From NCBI GenBank assembly GCA_001986395.2, contig MQVO02000019.1, positions 310,001-374,000 of the forward strand: a stretch of DNA of 64,000 nt, in the 5' to 3' direction. The DNA comes from Irpex lacteus (Eukaryota; Basidiomycota; Agaricomycetes; Polyporales; Irpicaceae). Both the position numbers and the translations under genes were made by a program. The notes beneath the pieces are model-generated. The model was given only the letters and a program-made list of their open reading frames with translations. It was not told the origin of the DNA and searched no databases. Below, one piece after another: positions 21,000 to 33,981 of the stretch. The first letter of the stretch is position 1. Each line of letters starts with the position of its first letter.

Positions 21000-23905
21000 A
21001 TGTCAAAGCAACGTCTCAAAGGGGCTATTCCTCATAACGACCTGGTCGTCGAACTGGGTGCGCACACTATGTAACCAACGGCAAATTTCACATGCTGACG
21101 AACAATAATAATATAGATGACCATGAGATTAACATTGTTAAGGCTGCACTGGACTTCGGAGCCAGGATTATTTGGATCTTTACGCGGTTGTCACCTTCAG
21201 AAACGGACACAATTCTTGCCACCGCTGCTTACGGCACTCGCCTCACTCGAAATTCCAAAGCAGCTGGTGGCTACCTTAGGCACGCCCAGTTCCTCAGCCA
21301 AGATGATGACTTGCCCCCGAGCACATGCGGGCACACCGGCGACATATGGATCACACCCAGCCATGTGTATGCCTATGGCGATGGTTTGTGGCGAATCATG
21401 GAAACGGCTCGCCAGAGCCGTCCGTCTCACCCGCACTTAAAGAACCGTCTCCTTACTTTTAATCCCCAGAGCGGTCTCTTTGAGTGGCCAACCGGCAATC
21501 ACTCACGCCAGTGGTATATGCCTAGTACCAGGGCCAAACGCGAAGCTTCCACCGACTCGCCGAATCATAACGATTCCGCCGTTCCAATTACCTTGCAATA
21601 TATTCAAGACCATCTGGACACTATATCCGCCGGAGCAGTTGCCCAGTTTATTCATACACAATTTCGAACGTCCCAAATTCCTGCGGAAGGTACGCAGCAT
21701 TTCCTGAATCTTACTGGTAACCTGTTAATGGGATCTTTTGGCCCCGTAGAGGTGGATAACAGCGGTGATCCGTCCATAATCTGTGGTACCTGTTCAACGT
21801 GTAAGTACTCAATACTTCTAACACATGGCGATACCAACGACGGGGAGTAGGTAGCTCCGGCGATGACATGTGTACGAACAGCTATCAACCGACCTATTCG
21901 CCGTTCTGCAAATCACGCTTTGCTGCCAGGGCAGATGAACCGCACATGAGTGGTATCACCACCTGGTTTAATGGGATGACAACAGGTCTTCCGAAGAGCA
22001 CGAGACTCAAGGTCAGTGATTATCAATAAACACAAAGGTTGACTCACATCAGCTATCATCAGTCCGGACAAGTCAATCCCGACCATACCGTTGTTGACTG
22101 GATGTCACGGGGTCAAGACGCAACAGCACCAATAGATGGGGCCGGTGCATTACATGATGCAGAACCAGGTACGTCGCCATTTGAATCTTACTAACCCCGG
22201 GCTCACATATCGTAGGTATCCATGGTCCAACATTAGAACCGCCACCGGATCCCAGCTCGCACACTGATCGATTAGTGATTGTTATTCAGTGGCCAGATAA
22301 TCCCACAGTGGAAGTCATACAGCGTATAGCAAATGTGATACGCTGTCATTTGGCACACAGTCGCGCCGTCGCACTTATGTCAACCAGCTCGCCATACCGC
22401 TTCGAATGGGATAGGCACTCAATCGGCCTTTTGACATCCGGTCAAGCACATCGCCTCCATGCCAAGATCTCATGGCAAAGTATGTGCATCTCGCTATCAT
22501 GTGAGCTACTGTTATAACACGATCCAGGTACCCAAAAACGCCTGAAGGCCATGGAGACATTACGCGCGTATAATGCTCAAAATGCCCATGACCAATCAAC
22601 TCATCCACCAGCCAACGAATCTGGTGAAGAACCGTACATCAACATACATGACGATGGATCAGTCGCAGAATTCCTCGATATCGTTGACAGTGCATGTGAC
22701 TGCGTCAGCTGTTTAGACTTTGCAAGAGTCGAGGGATACTCACCAGAAGTCGTCGGGTACGTTTAGATCACATGTACATGTATCACAGCATTCTGACATG
22801 ATTTATATGGCATAGATTTTTGTCGGACGACGTCAACGCTTGGCAAGCGAGTGACATGTATACCTTTGGGGATAAGCCTACCCGCAAACGTCTTAGGCGG
22901 CGAGCTTCAATTGAATCTATCGTCCGCTGCAGCTCAAATGGCCGGCCAACTGACGATCGCGACATCTCCCGCTCTCGCCGATGGGCATTGCTTTCTGCAA
23001 GAGGTTTTTACACTCACTCGCACACAGATGCAGGCGGGTTTTGTACTTGGACTAGGCTCACCTGCGGTGGCAAGGTTTGGGGATACGTTTATCCCAAGGA
23101 ACACTTTGATCCCACAAATTGCCGCCAAGCTTCTGCGGCGTACATTCATCTCACTCATGCGGCCGACTTTCTCAATGGAACCCCTGAAGTCGATCTGCAT
23201 GAATGTGCAACTGTGCGCAACATTATTCTTGCACCAGGTACTTTATTGTGAGTGTCCACACATTACCACTACAGAACACCACCCAAGTCGATACTGACTC
23301 TTACAGAATTCAACCTCCCGGGCTTATCCACACTGTATACACTCTCGAGGATACGGTAACATTGGGTGGTCATTTTCTTTTATTTGACGCCATGCATCTC
23401 ACGGAATGGAACCGCATGCTTACTCAAGTCACGGATCGAGTTGGTACTAATAACACCCACACGAGCATACAGAAAAACCTGGCGAGGATCATGATTGATC
23501 TGGCATTCCAGGGACCCAGGGAAGGTATGCATGTAATGATTGTTAATCAGTGGTCCGTTGCTTACCGTTATCACAGTCTTGAAGAAGCCGTTCATTTCCC
23601 TATGCCGCATGCTACTGTATCCCCAGGACTACTGGGGTGCGGACTATGAGAATTCACCCGGTGGTATCCCGGAACTCTTTGATTTCAAGAGCAGAAAGGC
23701 AGACGAATCCCTCCGACAGAGTCAGCGAGAGCAGCTCGAAGCACAACGAGTCGCACGTGCTATTCTCGAATACAATGGCCTCCTTGCCTTGGTAACATCT
23801 GTCACGCCGACAACAAATGGGTGGGATATTCCGGGGCATGGAAGGTGGAATGAACCCGGAGTGGAGACAATTAGTATCCAACAGTTTCATCGCGAGCAGA
23901 TATAG
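21000..23905 (+). CDS. JmjC-domain protein (element cargo)
   Basis: The start MSKQRLKGAIPHNDLVVELG is spliced over a 53-bp intron to DDHEINIVKAALDFGARIIW. The N-terminal half ends in ICGTCSTCK, a possible metal site. The C-terminal half carries a JmjC-like fold: THSHTDAGGFCTWTRLTCGG with the Fe ligands H-x-D, then GGKVWGYVYP, whose Lys is placed to bind 2-oxoglutarate. After an intron comes PGLIHTVYTLEDTVTLGGHF, which supplies the third His. JmjC proteins are Fe(II)/2-oxoglutarate oxygenases, often histone demethylases; the substrate here is unknown. It ends QQFHREQI. About ten introns, and no obvious disabling change in the domain. Confidence 0.65.
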
Positions 23906-24169
23906 ATGAATAATGGACCAGTGTAGATATACATGTAACTGAGCATACTATTATTGTACACAATCATCGTGATGTCATGTAATCCTTGAACCTGACTCGC
24001 AACCTCTTGGCAGAGATCAATCAAGGAGGTGAGCCCTTGGCCCCATGCCTTCCAACACACCAACTACACCACCGCCATGAGCATATACATGTAGGCAGGT
24101 ATCACCGGACTAGGAGGCTCCGCCATTACATTTAGGCCTCATCAACAATACACACATGCCACATACTGT

Positions 24170-27100
24170 GTACCAATTTGTTCCTAACGCGACGCACCTC
24201 AACTCCATATGGATTTTCGGAAAACATCGTCTTGGAGCGGTTTAACTTGGCTTGAATGGATGCACAAGGTGCGTATGATACGATTCTGAAGTTTGTTTGG
24301 CGAGATACTTACGCTTGCGCTCGTAGGTCGCCTTTCTGTGGGATTGGGTGGAGTCATCTGCGGCGAAGGCGGCGCGAGCGTGCAGTCGGGCGTACCATAA
24401 CGTTAATCGCGCTCCGAACGACGATAGACGGCTACGCCGTTCTTGCCCTGTGCTCTACCTCATCCTCCTCCCCTTCTCCACGAAACGGTCCACCGGCGAG
24501 ACGACGAACTGGTCGTTCGCCGTGAAAATTGAACCAAATGGATCAGCAAGTATTAGTGCGTTATCTCCATATGACGCACCGCGGCTGGGGCGAATAACAA
24601 AAATCCACTTGTTCGCCACAGGTCTGTATTTTGACTAACCTCGTCTTGGTGCGAGTTAACCTGGCTAGAATGGGTATTGAAAGTGAGTATCATATGATTC
24701 TAAATTTCTCCGGCGAGAGGCTTACGCATGAGCACGTAATTGGACTTTCTGTGTTAGGCTGGCTCGAGAGGGGGGCGGGTAGCTATATCTGCGAAGAAGA
24801 CGACGCGAGCGTACAGGCGGGCGTACGATAACGTTATACAAGATGAATACGTACACTTGAACCCATCCGCTCGTAGCTGGGTGGCGTGCCCGTCGCCCTT
24901 CGCCCTGCGCTTCACCCCCTCCTCCTCCCTCGGACAGAAAATCAGTCATCGCGGGCCGAGGAACTGCCCGTTTGCCGTGAGAAACTACACTAAAATAATC
25001 AGCAAGAGTTAATGGTTCATTCACAAGCCACGCACGACTGCAAGAACGAATAACAAAAATCGACTTGTTCGCCGGTGGTCCATAAGGATTTTCGAAAAAC
25101 TCGTCCTGGCGCAATTTAACCTAGCCGAAATAGGTGTTCAAGGCAAGTATAATATGATTCTCGATGTGTTCGACAAGAAGCTTACGCATGCGCTCGCAGT
25201 TTGAATTTTTGTGTTGTGCCGTCTCGGGAGGGGGGTTGAGGTATCTACGGCAGCAACGGCGCGAACGCTCAGACGGATGTATAATAACATTACATGAGGT
25301 TGGCGCGTACGTTTCCAGTCGTCCGTTTGTGGCTGAGCGCCGTGCCCATCCCCTTGTGCACTACCCCCTCCTCCTCCCCTCCTCCACAGAATCGGGCATC
25401 ACGCGATAAGGAAACGGCCGTTGGCCGTGCGAACTATACCAAACAAATTCGCGAGTATGCGACGTTTATACGCAAGCGACGCACTTGGACTCGGACGAAT
25501 TTAAAAAACCGACTTCCCGTGGCTTGTCCTTTGGATTTCGGCGAAGCTCGTCTCGGCGCGAGTTAACATGGCTGTAATGGGTACTCAAGATAAGTACAAT
25601 GCGATTCTAAATCAATTTTGGATATAGACTTACGCGTTCGCTCGTAGTTCAACTTTCTGTGTTGGGCTGGTTCGGCAGTGGGGTCAAGGTAACTACGGCG
25701 GACACAAAGTTAGCGTGTATCCGAGCGTACAACACAGTTATGCGATACATATACGTACGTTTTTAACCTTCTATTCGTAGCTGGACGGCCACGCCGTCGC
25801 CCTGCGTCCTTACCCTATCCTCCTCCTCCTCCCCTCAAACACTAGATTGCACATCGCGGGACGACGAACCGGTCGCTTGATGTAATGACTAGACCAAACA
25901 AGTCAGCAACCATGCGACGTCCATTCTTAGGCGAAGCACCTCGACGGGGACGAATTCAAAAAATCGACTTCTCGCGGCTGGATCCACCGGGATTTTGGGA
26001 AACCTCATTCTAGCATGGTTTGACGGGGCTACATGGAGCAGTTAGATGTATGTATAATAATGTTATGCGAGATGAATGCGTACCTTTGAACCCGTCCCTT
26101 TGTGGCTGGCCTGCGTGGCCGTTGCCCTGCACCCTACCCCTCCTCCTTGCCCTCCAACACAAAACTTCCCATCGCGGGACGACCAGGTGGCCGTTTGACG
26201 TGCGAACTACACCAAACGAGTCAGTGAGCATGCAACGTCCATTCCTAGTCGATGCACCTTGGCTAGGACCAATTTAAAAAATTAACCTACTTATCCCGCC
26301 GCTGGTCCATGTGAATTTAGACTCACCTGGTCCCGGCGCGGTTTAACCCGGTTATAATGGGTGCTGAAGGTGAGCACAATATGTTTTCATGTTAATTTAG
26401 CGAGAGACTTACGCGTGCGCTCGTAGTTCGAGGGTTGCACCGGGCTGACTGGGTGGCAGGGTGCGGTGGTGCCTGCGGTGCAGACCATGTTGGCGTGTAG
26501 TACGAGGTAGCTATACGGGGTTAATACGTACATTTTTGGTCGTCCCTTTGTAGCCAGACACCGTGCTCGTCCCTCTATGCTCTACCTCCTCCTCCTCCTC
26601 CTCCCCTCCTCCACAAAATCGGTCATCGCGCAACAACTGATCGTCTGCAATTGACGTGCAAACCATATAAAACAAATCAGTGACCATAAATCGTTATCTG
26701 TGATCCGAACGAAGCTGGGCACCTTCCCCGTCGCTCTACGCCCTATCCTTTCCTCCTCCCTTCCAGCACAAAACACCCCCTTGCGGGACGACCAATCGAC
26801 CGTTCGCCATGCGAACTTTCGTTTGGCTTGATGCTTAAGCATGCGCTGGTAGGTCGCATTTTTGTGTTGAGCCGGCGGCTGGGCAGGGGAAGGAGGTATC
26901 TATGGCGGAGACGGTGTGACTGTGCAGGCGAGTGTATGATAACGTCATACAATGCATATGCATACCTTACAAACCGTTCGTTCGTGGCTGAGCAGCGTGC
27001 GCGTTGCCCTGCGCCCTACCCCCTCCTCCTCTCCTCCAACACAAAACCATGCATCGCGGGACGAAGAACCGGTCGCTTGACGTGCGAACTACACCGAAAT

Positions 27101-27390
27101 AATCAGCAAGGGTTAGCCGTTCGGTACCATGCGACACACCTCAACTACAACGAGTGAAAAAGATCGACTTGTTCGCCGTTCCATATGGATCTCGACGAAC
27201 CTCGTTCTGGCGCGGGTTTACCTAGCTAGCATGTGTGCTCAAGGTCATTACATGATGTTCCCAGGTCCGTTGAGCGAGAGACTCACCGTACACTTGCAGT
27301 TCGACTTTTTGTATTGGATCTGCTCGGGACTGGCGATAACCTCACGGTGCCGTATTCGATTTTCCGCCTGGTATCACTTGCTGTGAGCGG
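24170..27390. repeat. Tandem array 1 of about 416-458-bp units with intron-like modules
   Basis: About seven diverged units. One landmark (GGTGAGTAxxATATGATTCT, then CTTACGCxTGCGCTCGTAG) recurs near 24269, 24685, 25143, 25588, 26370, in degraded form near 26820, and near 27243. Each unit also has a pyrimidine-rich tract, CCCTCCTCCTCCCCTCC, followed by ACACAAAATC. Units contain GT-donor, branch-like and TAG-acceptor strings but no long conserved open frame. The same repeat forms array 2. From 27391 to 27800 I see nothing else. Confidence 0.7.
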
Positions 27391-27798
27391 GATTTAGTCT
27401 TCGCTGCCCCTTTGTGTAGACCTCCTGAGTGGCTGGTCTTTGCCGTGGTGGTTTCGGGGCTTGCGCAGGTCGTCTGGAACAGAGTTAGGCCACAGGTTTG
27501 AATTGCCTCATTCATGACTCATACTGCGCCTGTAGTCTGCCCTGTGACGAGCCTCAGAGGTAACGGAGAGGCTTAGAATGCCTGTTGCCTGTTGTAAGTC
27601 GTATGCGAGCTCTGCAGAGTTAAAGCACGCACCTAAAATGCTCACTAAACAATCCCTCCCTTGTAATATATAGGGTTACCTGCCAGTTTCATTCGAGGGT
27701 GATCACACGTAAGTTAAGAGATGTTGGTGGTGAGCGAGGTGAGTGGCGTAGTCTGGGACATGAGACGTCGAGAACCGCGGATGGCGGTGAGCTTCAGC

Positions 27799-27843
27799 GT
27801 CTGATCCCAATTAACGGCGCTCTTCCCAATTAACGGCGCTACT
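27799..27843 (+). promoter_or_regulatory. Shared upstream motif (gene at 28023)
   Basis: GCGTCTGATCCCAATTAACG is followed by GCGCTCTTCCCAATTAACGG, so the core is doubled here. It lies about 180 bp before the ATG at 28023 and matches the motif upstream of the JmjC gene. Confidence 0.45.
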
Positions 27844-28022
27844 TCCAGTTCACCTGCCATGGCCGGACTCGACGTTAAACTCTGTCTTGTGACAAGTGCC
27901 GACTTCTTTCCCGTCAGACTCAGTGTCGACTTCTTACTCACCGGAGATGGGCCGCTCTTCCCGGGCCCGCAGGTCCACTCAGCAGAAGTTGTTTGTGGCA
28001 TGTGAGCTTCCATTCGCACGCC

Positions 28023-29738
28023 ATGCCCGAGTTTTTTCTCATGAGTGGCTACGTAGATCTCTCCCAGCCTCAAGTCCAACACCAGCTTCACACACTTCCC
28101 TCGATCATCAAGGACCGTGGGGTAGATTGTCACGATGTTGAGATGTTTCTGGAGAGCAGCAAGCCTTATCATCGGGGAGCCGGGTCACAGGTGCGTACTC
28201 CCTTGGATGCATGTTACCAATATGCTTCTGATACATGTGCCCCAGCTGGACGGCTTCATCCGTGCTGCACGTTCAGCGGTGGCTTCTGTCGAAGGATTAG
28301 AGGAGGCCCTTAACCGTCTGGCTTTGGCAATTAAAGAGTCCAAGTGGCCCCCCGGCACTACTCGCCCGCGCAACATCCGTGTTCTAGTCAGTACTGAGAT
28401 AGCCTTTTGCAGGGCTGCAGTGACTGACCGGTCATGTACAGAAGCATGTGCTTGGTATGAATCGCCAGCCAGTGTCGTTTGAGGATATCAAGGCCGGCAA
28501 GACCAACATTCCCTATAAGATCGTCTACCGTGATCTCAGCCGTCCCAACGGTTACAAACCAGGAGTCGAACTTACTGAAAGTGAGACCGGGCGTGGCAAT
28601 TCTATCGCAGTTGGCGATGACACAGAGTTCTATGTTGTACAGCCTGACGAGAGTGTGATTTTTTATGGGAAGGATTATGACGGTGCGTACCAGATTAGCT
28701 GGCACCGTTGCATTTTTGAACTTTGGCACAGGAAACGAGGGTATCCAGCTGGTCGTTGCTCGCAATGTTGGCAAGCCCGCCGGTAACCAGAGTGAAGCAG
28801 TTTGGCCACGCTTTCGTGGCTGGCTCGATGCTGTCAATCTTGCTGCTGTCAGCAACCGGCGCAATATCCGTGTATGTCTCATACTACCGCACACGCCCGT
28901 GTCAACTAAACTTGCATGGCTTCGTAGCCCCGGCACTATGGTGAGATGGTTCAGACAGGGCTGAACCTTGGCCCCCGTCACGCCCGTATTCTTGGCCATG
29001 CCAAGAGCTTTACCAAAAACCTCGATGAGGCTGACCTGGTAGACCAGGACGATGAAGTCATTGCAGCGGCAAGTCTTACATGGCACTTCGCAAGAGTATA
29101 CCTGCCCTCCGACATCATTTCTGCAATTGACCAGAGCTTGAATGCTGCGCGAATGCCGCGCATTTCTACGCGGCACGTTCGGCCTGCAGGTACGCCACCA
29201 GCTATCACCCGTTTCTTTCTGGACATTCATCCCGGTGTGTAGATAGTGGCTTTAGCATTAGGCTTGGCGATGAACGGATCGCCTTTCCTTTGGAAAGCCG
29301 CGCACCCCCAGAGTGTTACACTACTAGGGAGTATGCTGCGTAAGTTTGCATTAGCTGTTGGCTCTTCTACGGCTAATCTATAGTAGTCCCCTGCATGTTG
29401 ACAGGTCATACACATCCTGGACCCTCAGCTACAACGTTACCCACCAGCCCCCTGTCTCTGCCGAACGGCGCATAGGGAAACGCACCCCTGTAAACTGCGA
29501 CCCCGCACCGACCAACGGGGGCGGCAGGTTTGTTGATACTGACCTGCGCGTGATAGTAGTTCCGGCCGAAGGTACTCTCATGTCGCACAACCCAGCTCAT
29601 CTCCATGGAACGACAGCAACCTGCGGCTGGCTGATGGCTGGATTTGCCATCGCATTCACTTCACGGTTAAGAGAAGCTTGGGAGGCAGCGGAGAAGGGTA
29701 TTCGTACTGTTCTCGGTGGGGCAGGAACCAAGTGGTGA
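28023..29738 (+). CDS. Unknown cargo protein with C-terminal HGT motif
   Basis: Multi-exon gene. Exons read MPEFFLMSGYVDLSQPQVQH; LDGFIRAARSAVASVEGLEE; a 100-codon exon with YKIVYRDLSRPNGYKPGVEL; LTWHFARVYLPSDIISAIDQ; and a last exon with FVDTDLRVIVVPAEGTLMSH, then NPAHLHGTTATCG, ending GGAGTKW. The VPAEGTL...HLHGTT arrangement resembles the last beta-strands of Fe(II)/2-oxoglutarate dioxygenases, where the His of HGT would bind iron, but I could not place an earlier H-x-D pair. Function therefore stays open. An alternative start at 27946 is possible. Confidence 0.5.
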
Positions 29739-29775
29739 AGAGCTTTGTGAACATTTGATTTCTAATGTAGTAATT

Positions 29776-29814
29776 TCATAGTTAAAATCACTATCTCATA
29801 GTTAAAATCACTAT
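29776..29814. repeat. 20-bp tandem duplication
   Basis: TCATAGTTAAAATCACTAT occurs twice, one base apart, 38 bp beyond the stop of the gene ending at 29738. Its role is unknown. Confidence 0.6.
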
Positions 29815-30010
29815 GTGCTGTCTATATGGGTGTCGGCCGTCGCTGTAACGTGCTTTTGCAAACCAGGCGACCATCATGAATATGGTGGGTGGTAGAACAG
29901 ATATGTTGGATAACAAATAAATGAAAAACAAGAATAGCAATAAACGTGAACAACTATAATAGGGGCAGCACAGAGGATTGCAGCCGTCAGATATGGGACT
30001 GCCAGAAATA

Positions 30011-30096
30011 AGCAGCAGGTGGGAATTGAACCGGTGACCGTGGTCCGCTGGCCTAACTGATACAGCACAGGGAGCTAACCACTAAGCCACATGGGC
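30011..30096 (-). ncRNA. tRNA-like Pol III unit (SINE head or tRNA relic)
   Basis: The minus strand begins GCCCATGTGGCTTAGTGGTT, which fits a tRNA A box (TGGCTTAGTGG), and later has GGTTCAATTCC, a good B box. Spacing is near that of a tRNA, but the 3' end does not pair with GCCCATG, so no normal acceptor stem forms. It may be a tRNA-derived SINE head or decayed tRNA. An AT-rich stretch follows on the transcript side. Confidence 0.5.
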
Positions 30097-30303
30097 ATTA
30101 TCTAGCTGGGAATGTGTTTGCACTATTTACATCCCTTCATCGTCCAAATACTGCATATAATATGCCGATGGCCCTGTGTGCATGGGCACCGTCCCACTGT
30201 ACTTATTCAAGATCCGCTTGAATATCTGCTGCGCGTTCCCGGTGTTTCCCACAAATCGGCTTTCACACTGTGACCACTGTTCTACAGTCACACACACCAA
30301 TGT

Positions 30304-31077
30304 CCCATGCCTGCTGCCCGCTCCCGGCCCACATTGGCTACTTCCTTCATTACGATGACCAGTTATCACTCTTTGTCATGGGAATCAGCAGCCATGTCTT
30401 TGGTGCTCTGCCGATTGTAAGCCCCAGTGGTTGATCAGTCAGACACGTACTGATAAACGGTCAGCCATTGACAGTCGCTCTTGCAGCGCGTACCTTCAAG
30501 CTCAATCTCCAAGGGCCGCTGAAGTTGTTCTTTGCAGTTCCCTCTGCGTGCCGTGGCCACATGACTGCTCATGCCCGTGGCCTTACCAAGAGTGATGTCG
30601 ACTGTCTTCAGAGCAGCACTGCAGAGCATATCAAGGTATGTTATCACTGCATGACACCGGGTTATGTCTAATCGGTTGGCGACATCACAGACGGCCAATC
30701 CGGCACTGTGCACCCGTCCTTTCCTCCCTCTCTGCCAGCCCAGATTTAATCCGTACACTGCCGGATCATGGTCACGCTTGACCGACGATATCCAGCACTG
30801 GCTTAATGTGATATTCCACGATAGAACACATTATCTTTGGCAGTGGGGAGTGGACATCTTTTGGATTTCATTCGTTGGGACCTTTCCTGAATTCCCCTTG
30901 GGCGACCGTTGGCCCGAGTATAATCCCCGCATTCCCTTTCGTAGTGAGTTTCTCGATAGCTGGATGCACAACTATCGCCAATACCGTCATGGGGATCCTG
31001 ATACATTGAGTCTGCGAATTCGGGTTGCAATGTGGGAACAGCTTTCGCAGCGTGTGTCATTACTCCGTTCTGAGTAG
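30304..31077 (+). CDS. Unknown cargo protein
   Basis: Three exons can be joined: one ending YDDQLSLFVMGISSHVFGAL, one with AARTFKLNLQGPLKLFFAVP, and a long last exon containing FNPYTAGSWSRLTDDIQHWL and WGVDIFWISFVGTFPEFPLG, ending QRVSLLRSE. The 5' end is not fixed and may lie upstream. Aromatic-rich composition suggests a globular protein. I do not recognise it. Confidence 0.4.
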
Positions 31078-31223
31078 TAGTGTACTATGTGTACCGGTCT
31101 TTTGAATGCACGGTGTACCTGCTATTGCGGACTGATAGATTATCAAAGTGCATCTGTCAAACTCGGCTACCGTAGATTGTAGTGTAATAGGTGGCTTTTA
31201 CGCATTTGGCTCCAAGCTACAGG

Positions 31224-33561
31224 CTAGGAATCACTGGTAACAATAAGCTCTCCCCCGACTGGCTCTATATCCCGCAGAAGTGCTACCGCATCCTTTACAA
31301 CCGTGAGACTGTCATACGGCTGCCCAAAGTCCATTAACTTCGTTGAACGCCAAGCCAGTATTGCAGATTCCTCTTCGTTATCAGACGGCCTAGAAAGCAG
31401 CCTTGGTGAGAACAGCAGTTCCAGCCGCCGTTTGTGTCCCTCCTCTTGCAGCCGCTGAGAATCGGCCATTTGCAGCTCGTTGAGACGTTTGTTAAGTACA
31501 TTGTAGATAACACGCAGTTTCTTGACCTTGTGCAGGTGGCCGCTGTAGGTATTATAGTTTTGGGCCGCCCAAAGAGTGATGTCGGCGGATCGGATCACCA
31601 GGGAGTTGCGGTGGCTGGTACGTAACTGTTGGCCTGTGGACTTAGATAGGGGACCTGACCACTGCGTGTGGTGCATGCGGGATAGCTCACGGTGAATATG
31701 CTCCAGAAGAAGCACCCGCCGTACAAGAGAGTATGCTGACGCGGTGTATTCAGACGCAATAATGGAGAGCTCAATGCCAACGTCGTGGAACTGCCGGTCC
31801 AAATACGACAGGACGGGCAACAGCCGTACCGTCTCTTGTGCGGTCACTCCAAGACATCCGCTATCCCTGACAACGACATTAAATGCATCATCGTAGTTGT
31901 GTGGTCGAAGACTGGATTGCAGTCGAAGAGAGTCAGGTGCGCATCCATCCTAAGATATATACCGTCAGAGACATCGTTCAACATAGCAATGATGTGAGAT
32001 GAGCAAACTTACCATTGGGTCCTCGGGAATGATATAGATGTTAAATCCAGCGATCGGCACAACAGGAAGATCGTTGAGCACTGCGAACTCGGATGTATCC
32101 GCAAGAAGAACAGGCACAGCACCGCTCGTGAACGTGGACACGTCAACGAGGCCAAGATCAACAACAAACGTTGCAGCGCGAAGTTGGCTCCAGCTATGTA
32201 CTGATGCATGAGGTGCCACGGTAGTCCGTCGTCGCAGCGACATTCCAATGCGATGGGGAATGACAGACTCCAATACTTCAGCAATCGAGTCCCGCATATC
32301 CAGCGAAATATGTGCCTGAATTCCACCAAATAGCTGGCCCAGACTTGCTGGAATAGATGGCGAATGAAATAGGAAACTCTCCTCACATGGTTGCCCGCTA
32401 CCCGCAGGTACAACAGCGATGAAGACTGCGATGGTAAATGCGGCGCGCCGCCTATCTGCTGCAATGGAATGAGCGCCAGACAGAGGAGAGGAGTGTGCAC
32501 GAGGTGGGGCCAGCGGTGCAGTGGATGCATAATATGCTTGGGAGACAGTTTCACCGTGTATAGGTAAATTAAATGGGAGAGTGACAGGCAAGTGAGATGA
32601 TGAGTCATAGCTTCCAATAGACATGCGCTCCGACTGCACTGGCACGGCATGCTGGTAACCAGATAAAGATGTGTTCGGACCTACATTGCACCACATACCT
32701 ATTAGCGTACGCAAACCAGTTGTGCGCGTGAACAAACTTACCAAACATCGCTGGGCTATTGATGTTACGCTGGCCATTGAAGCAAGCATTTGCGGTATGT
32801 TCCTCACTGAGGATACGATAGTCCTCCAGTCCCAGCAGAGATATTTCGTCATGGGAGGCCTGTGTATTCATGATCGCATCCACAGTATTCTACGTGACCT
32901 CATCAATACATTGCTTTGTGCAGCATAAAATGGCTCACATCTGGTATGGAAGGTGTGCGCACACCACTATGAGATTCGGCCAGTTGTGTGCCAGTATACT
33001 AGTGAATTTATCAGATTCTGAATTGGAGAATTGTTATGTATCACACATACACCGGCCAAACTGGAATGAGCATCCAGAGTCTGGGACGAGCCTTCCTGGT
33101 GGAATCTCAGGCTTGCTCCCTCGGATGCTGCAGCATCTGTGCCGTCTCTACCGAGTAAAAGATCCAGTATGCTAGTAGTGTTCGCCGTGGCCTGTGTAGA
33201 TGTGTGCGCCAGCGGAAGGTCATCTTAATATACCAGCAACGGTGGTGAAAATCAGCAATGGTAATTACATACAGCGGCCGACAGACATACCACCAGCTGC
33301 GCCACGCTCGGATAGCCCAGAAGCCACCTGGTTCGCTGAACCACCACTGCTGTTGAGCTCGGAAAGAGGTGATGTTACTGACGGTGCTGGCCCCGGCGGG
33401 TCAGCACTATCATGAGGGGGCTGGGCTGCAGTGTTGAGTGGATGATCTGCCGTGTTCCCAAGCGGAAGATGGTTTTGCGCACGTTGAGCTGCCCGCCGCC
33501 GTGTCTCTGGTCCACGGTAGGTTGTGACTTGTTGAGGGGCGGTGTGCGGTGGCATGGCCAT
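31224..33561 (-). CDS. Unknown cargo protein with disordered N-terminus
   Basis: The start MAMPPHTAPQQVTTYRGPET leads a Pro/Ser-rich region. Exons then give ISLLGLEDYRILSEEHTANA, RRRAAFTIAVFIAVVPAGSG, FGGIQAHISLDMRDSIAEVL, and, across an intron near 31950-32015, an in-frame join to DGCAPDSLRLQSSLRPHNYD. The last exon is long, contains LLLEHIHRELSRMHHTQWSG, and ends GGELIVTSDS. Splice joins keep frame, which supports a real gene. No known domain seen. The convergent neighbour is the gene ending at 31077. Confidence 0.5.
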
Positions 33562-33981
33562 GAGTACGAGCAGCGGTGACGGACGTCGGGCGGACACGAC
33601 AGATGTGCTGGATTACTATCAATCTCCACCAGGATATAACAAAGCGAAAATTTGATGCCAGCCGATCGACCGTCGACACGGCGGGCAATTTATTTTAATA
33701 TTACCGGAGAAACTAAGTACGGTGCGGAGCAATGCGCGAAATATTTGGATACAGTTTGCGACACACGAGGCCAGGAACCAAGTGATATGATGTGATATGA
33801 ATTAAGCATTAAGCGATAAGCAGCAGATACGAAGTCTAATTTGTATCGTCAAATATTAATCTGATCTGTATGCTTACAGCAGAGAAGGATATCGTTTAGC
33901 CTTGACCATGCGGCTCATTTTACAGAGGCTGTGCTCCGCATTGACAACATTCCATCCCATGTCATCGGCCGTTCGGCCCAA

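Noticed and set aside
24170..27390. Multi-exon protein gene made of repeats
   Set aside because: Splice-like sites recur, but no joined frame is conserved between units, and stops interrupt all frames.
27714..28172. Minus-strand gene of 152 codons
   Set aside because: It overlaps plus-strand exons that join in frame to downstream exons ending at 29738; taken as a shadow.
30127..30369. Minus-strand exon ending YMQYLDDEGM
   Set aside because: Plausible in isolation, but plus-strand exons in the same place join in frame to the gene ending at 31077.
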